A stretch of 64,000 bases of DNA, taken from positions 10,661,472 to 10,725,471 of the forward strand of contig CM034131.1 in NCBI GenBank assembly GCA_019914995.1. The letters run 5' to 3'. This document shows, piece by piece, positions 10,477-23,184 of this stretch (its first letter is position 1; the number at the start of each line of letters is the position of its first letter). The position numbers and the translations under genes are program-made. Below the pieces are notes generated by a model. That model was not told the origin of the DNA and did not search any database. It saw only the letters and a list, made by a program, of their open reading frames with translations. This DNA is from Acanthochlamys bracteata. Its lineage: Eukaryota; Streptophyta; Magnoliopsida; Pandanales; Velloziaceae.

Positions 10477-10599
10477 GTGGACGCAATTAATTGATTAATT
10501 AGCACGCCGAGAGCCAAGCCGGAACAAGGCAAAGTTGTCAGCTCAACAGTGGAAGTAGTAGAAATCAAGAAGCAAAGGGGAGAGAAGCCAAAAGAATTA

Positions 10600-12093
10600 A
10601 TGGATCCAATGGTTTGGCACAAGGTCGCTGCAATCTCCGGTAATAATATCGAGTCTTTCCTTTTTTCCCCATCAAACAATCGATCATGGATTATCTCTCT
10701 TCCGGTCTGATTCATGAATTATATGAACAGGGATGGCAGCTCTTGGTCTGGGGACGTACGGCGCCCATGGCTTCCGCCCTCAAAATCCATCCTACAAAGA
10801 GGTCTATAACATTATTTTCTTTCTGTTTGTATTTCTTCTGTTTTCAGGATTGATGATTTATTATTAGACATATATGAGATTAGACCATAAATTCGTTAGT
10901 AGAAAATAAATTTGATCTGTGGTGCTGATGTGATGCTAGTGTTTTGCAGGTGTGGCACACTGCTTCGCTGTATCATTTGGTCCACACAGCGGCTCTGGTC
11001 GCAGCTCCAGTCACGAAACACCCAAACATTGTCTGTGTGAAGTCTAGACACGTTGTTCAATCCAGTTATTATGATATTTCCCTGAATATTGCTCTGCACT
11101 ACTAACTTTATACTTTGATTATCAGTTTGGAGGTCTGCTGACTGCCGGGATTGTGGCTTTCTCTGGAACGTAAGTGCATCTTTGTCTCTAAGCCTCTGAC
11201 AGTTGCGTAGTTCGTTGGAAGAAAAGACTTGTTGTTTTGTAATCTTCTGGAATGTCAAATAATATTGCGCGAGGAGGTTTTACTCTCCAGTTATTGCATT
11301 CGATAATGCAAGGTAATTACATTACAGAGTGTGGGGGAATTATGTTCCTGAGTGTTTGTAACAATGTATCGATTAGCTGCTCTAGAGCTAAGAAATAAAG
11401 TTTGATGGAGGGTGTATCTGTGGTTGATGTTAAGCTATTTTGGTGTTGTGGCAGGCGAAGTGCCTTCAGAGACAATGTTTGGCAAACAACACTACGCATA
11501 AATGACATCGCCAAGTATAATATTGAACCTATTGACTGCATGCTCCTTTTACTAACTGCAGCTGCGCTTCCATGGTTACGCATTTGGACCAATTCCCTTT
11601 AGATGATACTTTTACTATATGCGAACAAAACCAACCTTGTTGTCATGGTTTTTGTTCATCAGCAGCTCAAGGATGACCAAAAAGCAACACATCAAACAAC
11701 TAGAACCCTTCTGTATAAGAGTGCATGCCTTGTGTACTTCATTGCTTCGGCTAAAACTAGAAACAGTCATAAGGCTACTGTCTCTAGTTTATCCAAACTA
11801 TACATTATAACTTGCATTAACTTCACTCCACAAAATATCTTGATAAAAACTGTCAGAGGTGTCTCTGTAAATACCCCATAATTGTCTTCTAGACTGTTTA
11901 TTCTTCAAGGTTTTCACAATGTTATATGCCTGTGCTTTAACTTGATTGATTATGCTGCACCTTATACTGATAGATATTTTTTGAATTTACCAGGTGCTAT
12001 ACTGTGGCATATCTTGAGGACAGAAAGTACTCAAGACCGGCACCATTTGGCGGCTTCGCTTTTATAGCTGCCTGGGCAAGCTTGTTTTTTTAA
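10600..12093 (+). CDS. TMEM256 homolog (DUF423 family small membrane protein)
   Basis: Five exons: 10600-10639, 10731-10801, 10950-11030, 11126-11169 and 11994-12093, all with GT-AG introns and matching phases. They encode 111 residues. The protein starts MDPMVWHKVAAISGMAALG and has the family signature LGTYGAHGF, then VWHTASLYHLVHTAALV, FGGLLTAGIVAFSGTCYTVA and PFGGFAFIAAWASLFF. Four hydrophobic segments are expected. DUF423 (YgdD in bacteria, TMEM256 in animals) has no well-defined function, so only membrane location can be inferred. Length matches plant homologs. The short product ends directly after the last hydrophobic segment. Confidence 0.93.
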
Positions 12094-12686
12094 GGAACAT
12101 GTCTATCTCTAAAGATACTTTACATACTGTAGTGAAAATGAGCTCTATGTAGCGTCTTAGGTTCATGTGCTTAGTAATGAGATGCTATGCAAAAGTAATG
12201 GCATGTGGTGTATGTCTAAGAGAGTATATCACACTTTAAATTTGAGCTCTTCAATGCACTTTCTTGATGCTTTGCCCTGTTAAGATGCTTCTGAAGCCTT
12301 ATGTAGCCATTTCCATTTTTGTTGTTTTAGTCTTTCCTTCTCTTTTGTTTCTTTTTTGCATTTGGAAATCTTGAATATATTGCTTGTATATGCATATATC
12401 TACAGTCATGGAGGAGCTCTCCTCAAATTCTATTGTGATTAAGATTTGTGATCCCAATGGAGTTTATACTGTGACAATGGGACAATATCCCTGAGCAACT
12501 GGGATTTTTTTAGTTTAGAAACCACATCCAGCCTGATAAAACAGGTATGGTCTCAAATGAAGACCCATGAATACAAGCTATAGTGTCATTAAAACGGAAC
12601 CTTCAAGCCGCAAGCAACATACACAAAGAAATTTGAAATGAAACTAGTTGATCACTCTCAGTAACTTAAATACTTTCTTCTTTCCT
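12094..12686. other. Intergenic, convergent gene ends
   Basis: Lies between the 3' ends of the TMEM256 gene (+) and the X8 gene (-). AT-rich, no ORF of note and no recognised repeat. Both 3' UTRs must end here. Confidence 0.4.
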
Positions 12687-13243
12687 TCATGGACCTGATT
12701 CATATGGACATCCGGGGTGACCTGCAAGCAGTATAAACAAGGTTAGTTTCTTTCTTCACTAAGCAAATTTATTTCTTTCAGCTCAATAATACTTTTTTCA
12801 TATTGGTTATAGTTTGTGATGAATAAGTTCATACTTGGGTTAACTTCGGTGACCATTGCAGCAGCATTGAAGTAGCAGGTTGCACCCTGGTGTTTGAACT
12901 TCTGCCAGTAGCTGTTGAATGCATACGAGGCATGAGCTCTGACGGTGTTGGGGAGATAGCAAGGCTTGTTTAGTTGAATCATTCTACAGTCTGCGCCACC
13001 AAATCCACATGCCCAGTCCAGAGCTTTCTGCAGAATGTCATCTGTGGTCTGTCCATCTGCTACGCACCATTGCTTCTGCTGAACTGGAATTGCTGCCTCT
13101 GCTGCTCAGAAGCAATTATGCAAACATATGATATGAATTTTTAGAATCTGGTGAAGTGAATGAGCTTTACCTGAATTTGTGGCTATAAGCATAACAACGA
13201 AGACTCCAAGCAGTAGTATCTTAGAAGAGGAATCCATCTTCAT
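12687..13243 (-). CDS. X8 (CBM43) domain secreted protein, plasmodesmata callose-binding-like
   Basis: Three exons on the minus strand: 13171-13243, 12835-13101 and 12687-12721, encoding about 124 residues. Residues 1-24 form a signal peptide (MKMDSSSKILLLGVFVVMLI). The X8 domain follows, with six conserved Cys in the order WCVADG, WACGFGGADC, KPCYLP, ATCYFN and PGCPYE; the FNSYWQKF and ATCYFNAAA motifs are typical. X8 domains bind beta-1,3-glucan (callose) at the wall or plasmodesmata; this one has no GPI-type tail and ends ESGP, so it is a short secreted form. The start at 13243 is preferred, though an in-frame ATG at 13300 would add 19 residues ahead of the signal peptide. The second intron ends at a NAGNAG tandem acceptor (13102-13104 or 13099-13101). 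Confidence 0.9.
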
Positions 13244-13359
13244 CCTCCAAGGAAGTTCGTAGTTGCCTTGAACTATACCTGATCTGTTCCAAGCTTCCAC
13301 TGTCTTCTTATGGAGCTAGCAAATCTAATGCTTTAAGGAAAGTTGGTACTTGGTTCCTT

Positions 13360-13375
13360 TTTATCTTTATAGTAG
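13360..13375 (-). promoter_or_regulatory. Candidate TATA box of the X8 gene
   Basis: The minus strand reads CTACTATAAAGATAAAA about 125 bp upstream of the preferred start codon. Spacing is plausible for a TATA box with a short leader; no other support. Confidence 0.45.
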
Positions 13376-13399
13376 TTTAAATATTGGGATACCTTTCTT

Positions 13400-14376
13400 G
13401 AGTCTTGAATGTGTGAGATTCTTTCGATATTAAAAGTTAATCCCACCGAAGGAAATAGACGCTTGTTATTGTTTACTGTTCCTAAGCTTGAGGGAATCTA
13501 GCTTTTGCGATTCGTTTTGAAGCCAACAGCTGTTATCAGCAATTATTTGAAGAATTTCTATAATGCAGAACTACATGTTCAACGGTTAGAACAAGCACAC
13601 AGATCATTGAAGGTCAAGTGCAAAGAGAGAGCGGTATGGTTTTCGCCCTTTACTGCTGTGTTACTTTGTAAGTCTCAATTTTGGATCTGGAGCTAAGTGA
13701 TAACATTTCACATTTTTGCTTCAAGGAATTCAAAGCATGATTAACAGGGAAGGAAAAGTAATAGGCTGACTAATAACTATGTACTTCACTGAATATTTCT
13801 ATCTTCTATAATTAAAAGGAAAAGTAAAGTCATATGCAAACCATGCCTTCCTTTTATCTCCAGCTACAAGTTTTCAGGCTTGCTACTACAGTGCAGAAAA
13901 GGATCTCTCATCTTGAAGTGGAATGCAAGTCATGTGCAGGCCCTAATTTTATTTTCCTAATACATAGGTTTTGGTTGTACCATTGGAATAACAGCCGCAA
14001 AGCATCACAAGGAAACTGACATGCTATTCATGTACCTGCATAAGATACAGAATACCAACCAACTCTGGATCTATTAAACTTGCTACAAACACTCCCGGTC
14101 ATGCTTCTTTTAACTCCCACGTTAGGGCGAAGCATTTCTGACTACAATATACTAATTTTCATACAACAACGAACACATCTGACATACAAAACCATGATTC
14201 ATTGGTACAACACTAGCGTGTAATAATGATACAAGAAGTACCAATTATCTAATACCCATTAGAACAATTAGCAAACTAATGATTCAAGGCACTAAACTAA
14301 GAGGCAAAATTTCTTGATTGATATCCTTCTGGCTTATGGGTTGTGCTGTACACATTCTTAAGAAAATCTTGGAACC
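13400..14376. other. Intergenic with short coiled-coil-like coding scraps
   Basis: No full gene. On the plus strand around 13570-13635 the translation HVQRLEQAHRSLKVKCKERA, and around 13870-13940 VQKRISHLEVECKSCAG, look like two related bits of a charged helical protein. They are in separate short frames with no splice continuity that I could support. They could be decayed exons or chance. Confidence 0.25.
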
Positions 14377-16899
14377 CTAAATCTCGCCTCCTCTGCTACT
14401 AGCTTGAGGAGCTCTCCGACTCTCTTGGATCTTTATCTTTTCATATAAGAACTGCTTCTTGTCCTCAGCCTCATCCACGCGGTGTTTCAAGTATCTGCTG
14501 GTATAATCCTGCTCAGCCTTGTCTGACTTAGCAAGCATAATGCTCTGAAGCCTGTCAGCCTCTTGCGTAGCCTCGTTAGCCTTGATCTGGACCATCTCAG
14601 CTTCGGCATGCTTTAAACTCACAATGCTTTCAAGTTCCTTTACCTGCTGCATTTTCCTTTGCCTCTCCTTCTTGAGCTCTGCAACTTGTCTTGTCTTGTC
14701 CTCTATGTCACTGTCACAGGCATCAAGAGCCAGACAAGCTTTCTTAAGCAGGCGCATCTTCTCCTCAGCAACAATCTCCATCTTTCTCACAGATTCTTGC
14801 ACCATTTCGGCAATTCTGTTGCAAGCCTCTTGGGGAGCTATCAACTGGCCAGGTTCTTCTCCCTCCGAGTTTTCAAAGAACCCAGTTCCAGCTCTAATGC
14901 CAAAGAAGCAAGAGAAAACATAGGTCAGAGCTCACTAACATGAAACGCCAGAAGTTAACAATGAGTGCAACAAAGTTACTTATATATAGATGAATGGTGC
15001 ATAAGTTAAAGATATTTCAGAAGCACGAACAAACAAAGTTGCAGTTAGGAAGTCGAAAAGGAATATAAATACAGAAGAGGTAGCAAAAGCATTCACCTAA
15101 GTAAAGCGAAGAATAAATTCTAAAAATCAAGACATAAATATTTAAGGAGACATACATGCTAAATATCCATTGAAGAAATTGTGCATAATCTCATCAGATC
15201 CATCATCCATGCCAGACATATATGGCAGGTAACATCAATAAAAACATGTTTCTGGTGATAGACACTCATACACATAGTTATGTTTACCGTTTACAACAAG
15301 GTAATTGTTTGTTCGAGATTCAGAAGGAGTATAGCCAGGGAAGGCTACTCACAAAGGATTCACTGGCAATATCAACTTGTAAATATGTTACATCATGTAA
15401 CACCATCATTGTCATCATTTATGCGAAGCATCTTGAATACCAAAATGCATCCTGTTCCACAAGACTCTTCTTTTTGGATTTCATGCAAGTATGGCACGGA
15501 TTGTCTGTTTATCTGAAACTTAATATAGCAAAAACCTTATGAGGTTTGCAGGCATAATGGAAAAAATGTCTCCTCTCAGATCCAGGAAAACCAAATCATG
15601 CTAGCCAGGGCGAAATGCTTAAAAATCTATGTACATAGCTTAGTCTTATTTGTGGAAAAATCAACTGAAGTTTAGGATGAACTGAAGAATCCAAATATGT
15701 TCAGTTAACATCAGAGAATGCTGTTAACTATGCAACAATCTTTGACCTGCAAAACACGGTGTTTAAATTGTACCTTGGAGAAAGAGCAGAAATATTCTAC
15801 AAGCAGTGGACTTGCTAATACCACCCTTTATCTTTTCAATGAGCTCCTCACACTTCCAGTACAATTTCTTTCCTTTAGTATCTTCACTGCCACGAAACAT
15901 CCTACCCACAAAGTCAAGCTCCCTCATCAGCACCTCACAATCTTATCCTGGAGCACAATGTTGGAAGACATCTTTAACAAATCCTAAAAGCTCAGCTGTC
16001 CTGTTACAGGCTTGGCACCTGAAAAGCATCTCTTATGAACCAACTGCACCCTTAATGCATGGCCCCATCCCTATCAGTCCGACGCGGATAGCGCAATCTG
16101 TATGAGTCCAGTGGGAGCACAAGTCGCAACCAATCCAGCTACAGCTATTGGCCTCAAAGTCAAACTTATTGCATATCACACACATGCAGAGGTTACAGAA
16201 CCCTAGCGATTGGAGCAAATATCACAGCTGCAATCATCAGCAGGCAACGCATTTTGGCAAACTATGTTCCTGCACCTCCTGTAAGTGAAAACCTCGATAA
16301 GACGGTTCTGTGGAAGGCTCATGTTAGGATGCAGAAAGGCCTTCCGGTACTTATTTGCAACAAGAATTTCTAAAACTGAACACGATGAGCCCGTGCCAAT
16401 GTCTTAGCATTCAAATCAGGTCTCCGCTGAACAAGCTTTTGAAGATACAAAAGCTCGTCTTGAATCTGAGAACCTCCAGTCCTTTGAGGATAACCCAAAG
16501 CTCGTGCTTGGGCTCTTCCAAAAGCTCATCGGGCATGAGAACCATCCTCTCAGCAATCGCCTCAACTCCCTCTCGCGCCACTTTACGGAGCGACAACTTA
16601 TCAGCGGTAGATACCCTGCGAATGACGTGCTGGGCGGAAAAAGCGGCTTCGCTTTCAGCTTCCATTTCCTTATAGAGTTTCTTCCCAGGAAACTGAGCTG
16701 TCTCCATCGGCCAGGTTTCGAGAGAGCTGGCGTTCTCAATGGGGGAATCGTTAGAGGCAGGGGTCGCCGGAACGTCGGGAGAGTCAGCGGCGTCAGCTCA
16801 GGTCAATGAAAGGGAAGCAGCGGGGAGAGAAGGATGCTGACGTGGCGGAAATATGGACTGCTTGAGGTTGCTGAAGTTAGCGCCTGATGAAGTACCCAT
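14377..16899 (-). pseudogene. OBERON (OBE) PHD-finger protein pseudogene
   Basis: OBERON proteins are nuclear PHD-finger factors needed for meristem and vascular development. On the minus strand the copy starts MGTSSGANFSNLKQ at 16899. It continues with VIRRVSTADKLSLRKVAREG, a GGSQ..LLYLQKLVQRRPDL segment, FLHPNMSLPQNRLIEVF, the PHD finger (GFCNLCMCVICNKFDF, WIGCDLCSHWTHTDCAI), CQACNRTAELLGFVKDVFQH, and after an intron (about 14894-15773) a coiled-coil exon ending ASSRGGEI at 14377. Damage: TGA near 16797; frameshifts near 16480, 16378 and 16203; stops near 16043 and 15952. The last exon (about 14377-14893) is fully open. Order and length otherwise match a complete gene, so this is a decayed ordinary duplicate with its intron kept, not a retrocopy. 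Confidence 0.9.
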
Positions 16900-17648
16900 C
16901 TCCTCCTTCTTCTTCTTATTTCTTGATCTATCTCACCTTTCAAAAGTTTCAAAATCAAGAAACATCAAGGTCAAAATTTTGGTGATTTGAACAATCCACA
17001 GCAGAGGAAAAAGAACAAAAAGTGAGAACAGAAGGAAACAAGTTAATGAATTAAAGATGATCATGCCACAATTCTGATTAAATAGAAGAAAGTTGGATCG
17101 AAATTCGAGCAACTAATAATAAAGATAAGAGAAGTACCAAACGTGAGAGCTGCCGGAGAAGAGACCATTCAGGAAAAGTCAAAAGCTTTTCAACTTGCAG
17201 TAAACAAGCTGGTGAAGAAGGTGAAGTTGGGAAGGAACAAATAGTTACCGGTTTATCTGCGTTGACCAAGACAAGGAAAGACACAGGTGAATTCTAACGA
17301 ATACCTTCCTTAACCAAAACACAAGAATTGGTTGATGGGCTTTGAGAGGAAGGGTTCGTAATGGGTGGGCTGTGAATTTGGCACGAGTGAGAGAAGGATG
17401 GTGTGCGCGTGCGAGGCAATGCTGCAATTCGCACGCAGACGAAAGAAGCAGCATTGGGAGCAGCAGCCGCAGCAGCAGCAGCAGCATGTCGTTGTTGAAA
17501 GGCTTTGCTTTGAACTACGATATCTTGCTGCCTGCGTGCCTTCGCCTCAATGTCTCCCTGCCTTCTTCCAACCTAGGCAACCTTTCTTCTCTTTCTTAAT
17601 TCGATAAACCAATCACTCGATTTTGGAGTCAAAGAAGAAGGGGACGCC
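16900..17648. other. Intergenic between OBERON pseudogene and CNNM gene
   Basis: Head-to-head spacer of about 750 bp. It contains a CAG/CAGCAGCCG repeat run at about 17461-17487 and pyrimidine-rich DNA before the CNNM start, probably 5' UTR. Short open frames are present but none resembles a known protein. Confidence 0.45.
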
Positions 17649-20600
17649 ATGATTCACTCACTCCCTTCAACCCGAGCACCTCATCTCTATCTCCGACGAA
17701 CGCCGCCACCGGTCGATCTCCTTCGCCGATTCCCTTACAAATTCCTCCGCTCCAACTTCAGACATGTCTTTCTTAACGAATTCAACCGCTCCCGACCGCC
17801 GGTACTCTTTTCGCTTCCAGCGACATCCAACTACCCTTCTCTATCTGAATCCTCTTGCTCCCCGACGGCGCCAAATGGAGCAATCTTCGCTGAAGAAGAC
17901 GGAATTACTTCTTCACTGTGGAGGTTTCTTGTTAAAGGATTCCGTTTTGCAATTGTTGCAATTTCATGCGTGGTGTTTGTGATAAGGACTAAGAGAGCTA
18001 TTGCGGCGCCGGCTGGAGTAGCGGATGTTGCTAAAGTTAAATTATTTGGCCCCAAGGTGATGCAGGTTCTCAATGTTCTTAAAGACCAGGGATTGATTCT
18101 GGCTGCACTGCTCGGGCTCTCTGCATTCTTTTCCATGGCCGAAACCGCAATAACCACTCTCTGGCCTTGGAAGGTACATTTTTTCGCCCCTCTTAGCGTG
18201 AATTTAATTTATAATTTATTGAAGGTTTGTTGTCGTGCTTCTCGTTAGGTCCGGGAATTGGCAGAGAAAGAGCCTGAAAATGGAGTATTCAAACTGCTGA
18301 GAAATGATGTTACTCGGTTCTTGACTACGATTCTTATTGGAACAACGTAAGTAGGGTGTACTGCTCTTGTATTTCAGTATCTACATGTATGTGCTCTATC
18401 AAAGAAGCATCTTGAATGAAACAAAACTAGTTCGTCTTATCTCTACTCCCTTCTCAATTCACTCAGCGTGGTCAATATTGGTGCAACAGCACTCGTCACT
18501 GATGCAGCAACAGCAATTTTTGGTGAAGCTGGGGTTAGTGCGGCGACTGGAGTTATGACAGTATGCTTCTATCTGGCCATCCAATTCTATACTCTGCTTG
18601 AAATTGTAAATTTAATGTTGTTTTCTGTTAGATAATGTAAATTGACTGCTCTAAGCATGTGGTTCTTAAAAAGAATGACAACGTTGCATAGCGATAACCT
18701 AATAGATAATGAGCATGAATAGCCTAGGAAACGCTATCACTAGAAAGAGAATGCTAGGATTCATGCACATTATGTTCTGGATAATCATCTTTGTCCAACC
18801 ATAATCATGAGCTACTTATATCTAAACATATACTGATCTATTGGCTCCAATTTTTAGCTGAATTTATGTATTAATGATTATGCCAAGCATCTGATGTTTG
18901 CAGGTTGCTATTTTACTTCTTACTGAAATTACTCCCAAAAGTGTCGCTGTTCATAATCCCACCGAGGTTGCTAGGTTTGTTGTAAGGTGAGAACATGGAC
19001 CCTTTGTTCATAACTAGTGCTCTCTGTTTTTTTGATCAAAATGTTCGACATTGCACAACTAGGTCAGGCCTGTTGCATGGCTTTCCTTGGTTTTGTATCC
19101 TGTCGGACGGGTTGTCACATTTCTGTCAATGGGGATGCTGAAGTTGTTAGGCCTAAAAGGAAGAAGGTAAGTGCTACGCAAAATGCTTGTGCTCATTGTA
19201 TAGCTAAAACCGAATACTTGCTCGACAAAAATAGTTAAAGTGATGCGAAAAACTTCATTCTCTCTGTTTAAGTGGCAGACTCCAGTATGCTAATGTGCTT
19301 TAATTAATGTTAATCATTATAGTGAACCATATGTCACTGAGGATGAGTTAAAACTTATGTTGCGTGGAGCGGAGCTAAGTGGGGCAATTGAAGAAGAAGA
19401 ACAGGTAAATAGGCCCTGTAATTTGAAGTAGGTTTTACTCTATTATGTTTTGCCTTAAGAGTTATGATTGCTGCCCACCTATCATTTGTTCCTCAGCTGG
19501 GATACTTTTACCCTATCAACCCAACATTAAGAATGCTGCAAAACTAGTATAATACTGCACATCAAGTGCTTTCTGTTTGTGCACATATCTTCATACCAGA
19601 AGCATGGGGGTTCCTGTATTTTTCCATTTCACTTGAAATAATTTCTTTACATTATAACAAGGGAAAAGCACGATGCATCATCTTATCTAAAAAGGGTTGC
19701 TTACAGGATATGATTGAAAATGTGCTGGAGATAAAAGACACACATGTCAGGGAGGTAATGACGCCTCTAATAGATGTAGTTGCGATTGATGCTAGTGCAA
19801 AACTTATCGAATTTCAAAAGCAGTGGGAGGACCATCAATATTCCAGGTAAAACAATTTCAAACTTACTTTGCAATTTTAATTTTTTGTAACTATACTTGG
19901 GTGTTAATTTCAGGGTTCCAGTATTTGAAGAACGAATTGATAACATTGTGGGCATTGCTTATGCTATGGACATGCTAGAATATGTTGAACAGGTTATTCT
20001 TAGATTCACTCTGCACTTACCATGTGCATGTTCTTCCTGAATGAGTTTTTGACACTTTTATAGTTGCTTTCTTTCAACAGTTTGTTCCTTTTACCTTTGC
20101 AGGTTGATAAGCTAAAAGAATCTTCTGTGAAAGATATAGCTCGCATGCCTGCATATTTTGTTCCAGGTACTTAATTTGCCTTTAGTCACAAAGTTACTTT
20201 TAGGTTATAGGCAGCCCGGCCCTTGAAAGTGATGGTAATGTATCTTTGCAACCCACATATGGTATTTACCCCTCCAAAAGATTCTATGAGATGTTGGTGG
20301 TTCTTCTTTATCCATCAGTTTGGCAAGGATGTTACTTTATTTTACTTGTGATGTTCCTATTTAATGAACTTGCCAATAACTGGGTCTGGATGTTTTATTT
20401 TTTTTACTATCTCAGATTCAATGTCTGTTTGGAACCTGCTGAGAGAGTTCCGCATAAGGAAAGTTCACATGGCCGTGGTTCTCAATGAATATGGTGGAAC
20501 TGTTGGTGTATGAACATTTTCCTTATGTGCCAGTTACTGCAGTTCCTTTTTCTTAGATACTTTCGCTTATTTTATTGTCTTGCATATATATTAGATGTTT

Positions 20601-23184
20601 TAGGTACTTTCATTAGGAAATTTTCTTTTAGTTTAACCCGTAAGACCTCATAGGAAATTTTGTTCCTGGACAGTATGATAAAGCTGCATTTAGCCACCTG
20701 GAGATTGTGAAATTGAATCATGGAAAAACCTCTCTAGTGTCTTTGTTCTGCTTTCCTTGACTCCTGCAATTTGCAGTAGCCTTGTGGCTTTGGGTCTCAT
20801 AGGCTGTCCCATGTGATATATAGCAATAAAAGCTAAATCTCACATATTTTGCTCCATTGTTGGAGACTTAGACAACAACGTTTGTTGTTGACTTGTAAGA
20901 AATTTGTGATGCATATGAACCTATATTTCTGCAACTAACAATGATTGCATAAAACCATACAAATTTGGAACTATGATAAAGCTCAATGATACTGAAGGGT
21001 TAATATCTAGAGCTAGATCTGTAGCTATAGGTTGATTACTTGGGACATTAGATCTGCATTTCTGGTTCTAGAGTCTATCAAGAGCAACTGTCGAGGATCT
21101 TATCTCCGTGGATTAGAAACTCTACAATGGAACTCAGCATTGATAGAATCAAAGTTTGTAGGTTTGATTCTTAGCAATTTCTTTTGAAATATGAGATCCG
21201 AGAGGTTCCATATGTTTATGTATGTATATGAGCCTTCTTTCTTCTTGTTTTGTTGGGCTTCTGTCAATTTAATTCATTCATATCTAGTAAGAACATAGCA
21301 ATTAATCATACTTTTCTTTATTGAACAGATTGTGACTTTGGAAGATGTTGTTGAGGAGATAGTTGGTGAAATTTTTGATGAAAACGATTCAAAGGTGATG
21401 CCTTAAAATTGGTTCCTTCCCTACTTTGCGAAGATTTTACCCAATTTTGTGACCGCATATATAACTACATGCTTATAGAAATACATGCAAGGCATTAATC
21501 AAGAAAATGCAGTGATGTTGAAAAGCTGCGTAACTTATCGTTGTCAGTGCAGTAATGCTCATACAGAATCTTTCTGCACCTTAAATGTTAAATTTCTTGG
21601 TCCATAGCAGTCTTAAATCCTGAGATTGATTGAAATACCTACAAACTTGTTTACATCCTTTAGTCTGAATGAACCTTTCATAGATGCTCATGCTCATGCA
21701 GCTTTGTTGCGGTAATTGATTTTCAAAATAGTTCAGTTTCTTTGACTGGATATTTTTCTACCTCGCCTATGTGTTCTACCACAGGAGGAGATCGACAGGA
21801 AGACTGGGAATATTGTGATGCAGGATGATGGGACTTTTGATGTGGATGCTAATACGTCTATTGACCAGCTTACTGATGAACTGGAGATCAAGATACCTGA
21901 GGTGAGGCCATTTGTGGAAATAAAGATGTTTCTTCCCTTTTTAGAACCTGCATATGAAACTCTTACTCACCCTTGATCAAAGCTTTCTTGTGATATGCAC
22001 TTGGAGGTTTGAAACCGTTTCTTTGTGGGAACAGACACTATGATCTAACAATAACTGCAAGAAATAATGAAAAGCAAGAATTAAGAAGATGAAGTGTTTA
22101 GCGGTGTTGTTGTTAATGATATATATGAAACAACAAAAATTCATGAGTCTAGTTGTCTTTTATGAATTGAAATGCTTGTATGGAGAATGCAACCTTGAAT
22201 GCAAAGTGTGGGTTTGAATGTACTGTTGATCAATACTTTTACTCTGCTCTCCTTTTGGTTGTTCCTGTGGATATATTTGATATTTTGCTTATATTCTAGT
22301 GAGCATGATTGAATATTAGATATGTATAATTCCAAATTGGAGTCAGTTTTTCATTTTCCAATTTATTGAACAATCCAGGGTCATCAGTACGAGACTGTAT
22401 CTGGTTTTATCTGTGAGTCATTTGGGTATATACCGAAGGAAGATGAGAAGATTGTGGTGGTGCTGGAGAGAGAAAACCGACAAGGGGATGGTGAATATAA
22501 TGATACAGAATCAGAGCATCAAGAAGAGAAGGAAACACATCTCACTTTTGAGCTCAAGGTACTTCTTTGAGACTGATGTTTCCATGTTATACTGTTGGAA
22601 GAATCTCTGTTGTTTGATTCTTGCGCTTAGGCCATGTTTGGCATGGCTTTGCCTTTTGGCTTTTCGAGCCCAAAAAGCCATGCACAGTATTATAGAAAAT
22701 AATTTTTTTATTTGAAGGGCATTGTTGAATTGTGCCTCGTGGAATAGTTATACGCATAAGTTTATTTTTGAAAAAGCCATTAAAAGATTTTCTGAAAGCT
22801 TCTTTTTTTTAAATGCTTTACATTTTCAGCTATCCCAAGCATGGCTTTAATCCTCTGTTTTCTGCATGTTACATTTGCTTATCTAACATTTTTTGTATGT
22901 ATTACTAATTGTAAATACAGATACTAGAAGCCAATGAGAGGAAGGTGGCGAAAGTGCGTTTCAAACCAGTGAGTAACAATTCTCGGGATTTAAAAGTCAA
23001 AGACATAAATCGTGTGCTTTCCACAAAAGTTGTCAAGAGGAAGAAGCATGGTGATGGTGAAGACAGTAGCACACCACTCAAACCTCCAAAAAGCATGGTT
23101 AATGCTCCTTCACAAAGAGGAGATTTCGATGATAGCTTGGATGGTTCTGAGGTTACTGGCACTGATGAAAAAGTGCACTCTTGA
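17649..23184 (+). CDS. Plastid CNNM/CBS-domain transporter (DUF21 protein, MGR8/9-like)
   Basis: Fourteen exons: 17649-18173, 18249-18346, 18467-18560, 18904-18986, 19068-19166, 19323-19404, 19707-19846, 19914-19992, 20103-20166, 20416-20507, 21329-21394, 21785-21901, 22379-22558, 22921-23184. Phases agree throughout and give 660 residues, the size of Arabidopsis At1g55930/At3g13070. Residues 1 to about 75 are Ser/Arg/Pro-rich and fit a chloroplast transit peptide. The DUF21/CNNM membrane domain spans about 145-330 (FFSMAETAITTLWPWK, LLLTEITPKSVAVHNP). The CBS pair follows (HVREVMTPLIDVVAI near 342; [33 protein letters not shown] near 438-470), then a CorC/HlyC domain (about 478-600). CNNM proteins move Mg2+; the plastid members are linked to Mg2+ balance or thylakoid function. 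A Tourist-like MITE sits in the last intron. Confidence 0.95.
22630..22846. mobile_element. Tourist-like MITE (217 bp) in last intron of the CNNM gene
   Basis: TIRs are GGCCATGTTTGGCATGGCT at the left and, as reverse complement, AGCCATGCTTGGGATAGCT at the right. TTA stands on both sides (22627-22629 and 22847-22849), the target duplication of PIF/Harbinger-derived Tourist elements. The interior is AT-rich and non-coding. It lies well clear of the splice sites. Confidence 0.8.

Noticed and set aside
17342-17599. 85-codon frame with a Ser run upstream of the CNNM gene
   Set aside because: The Ser run is only the CAG microsatellite read in one frame; no other coding signal.
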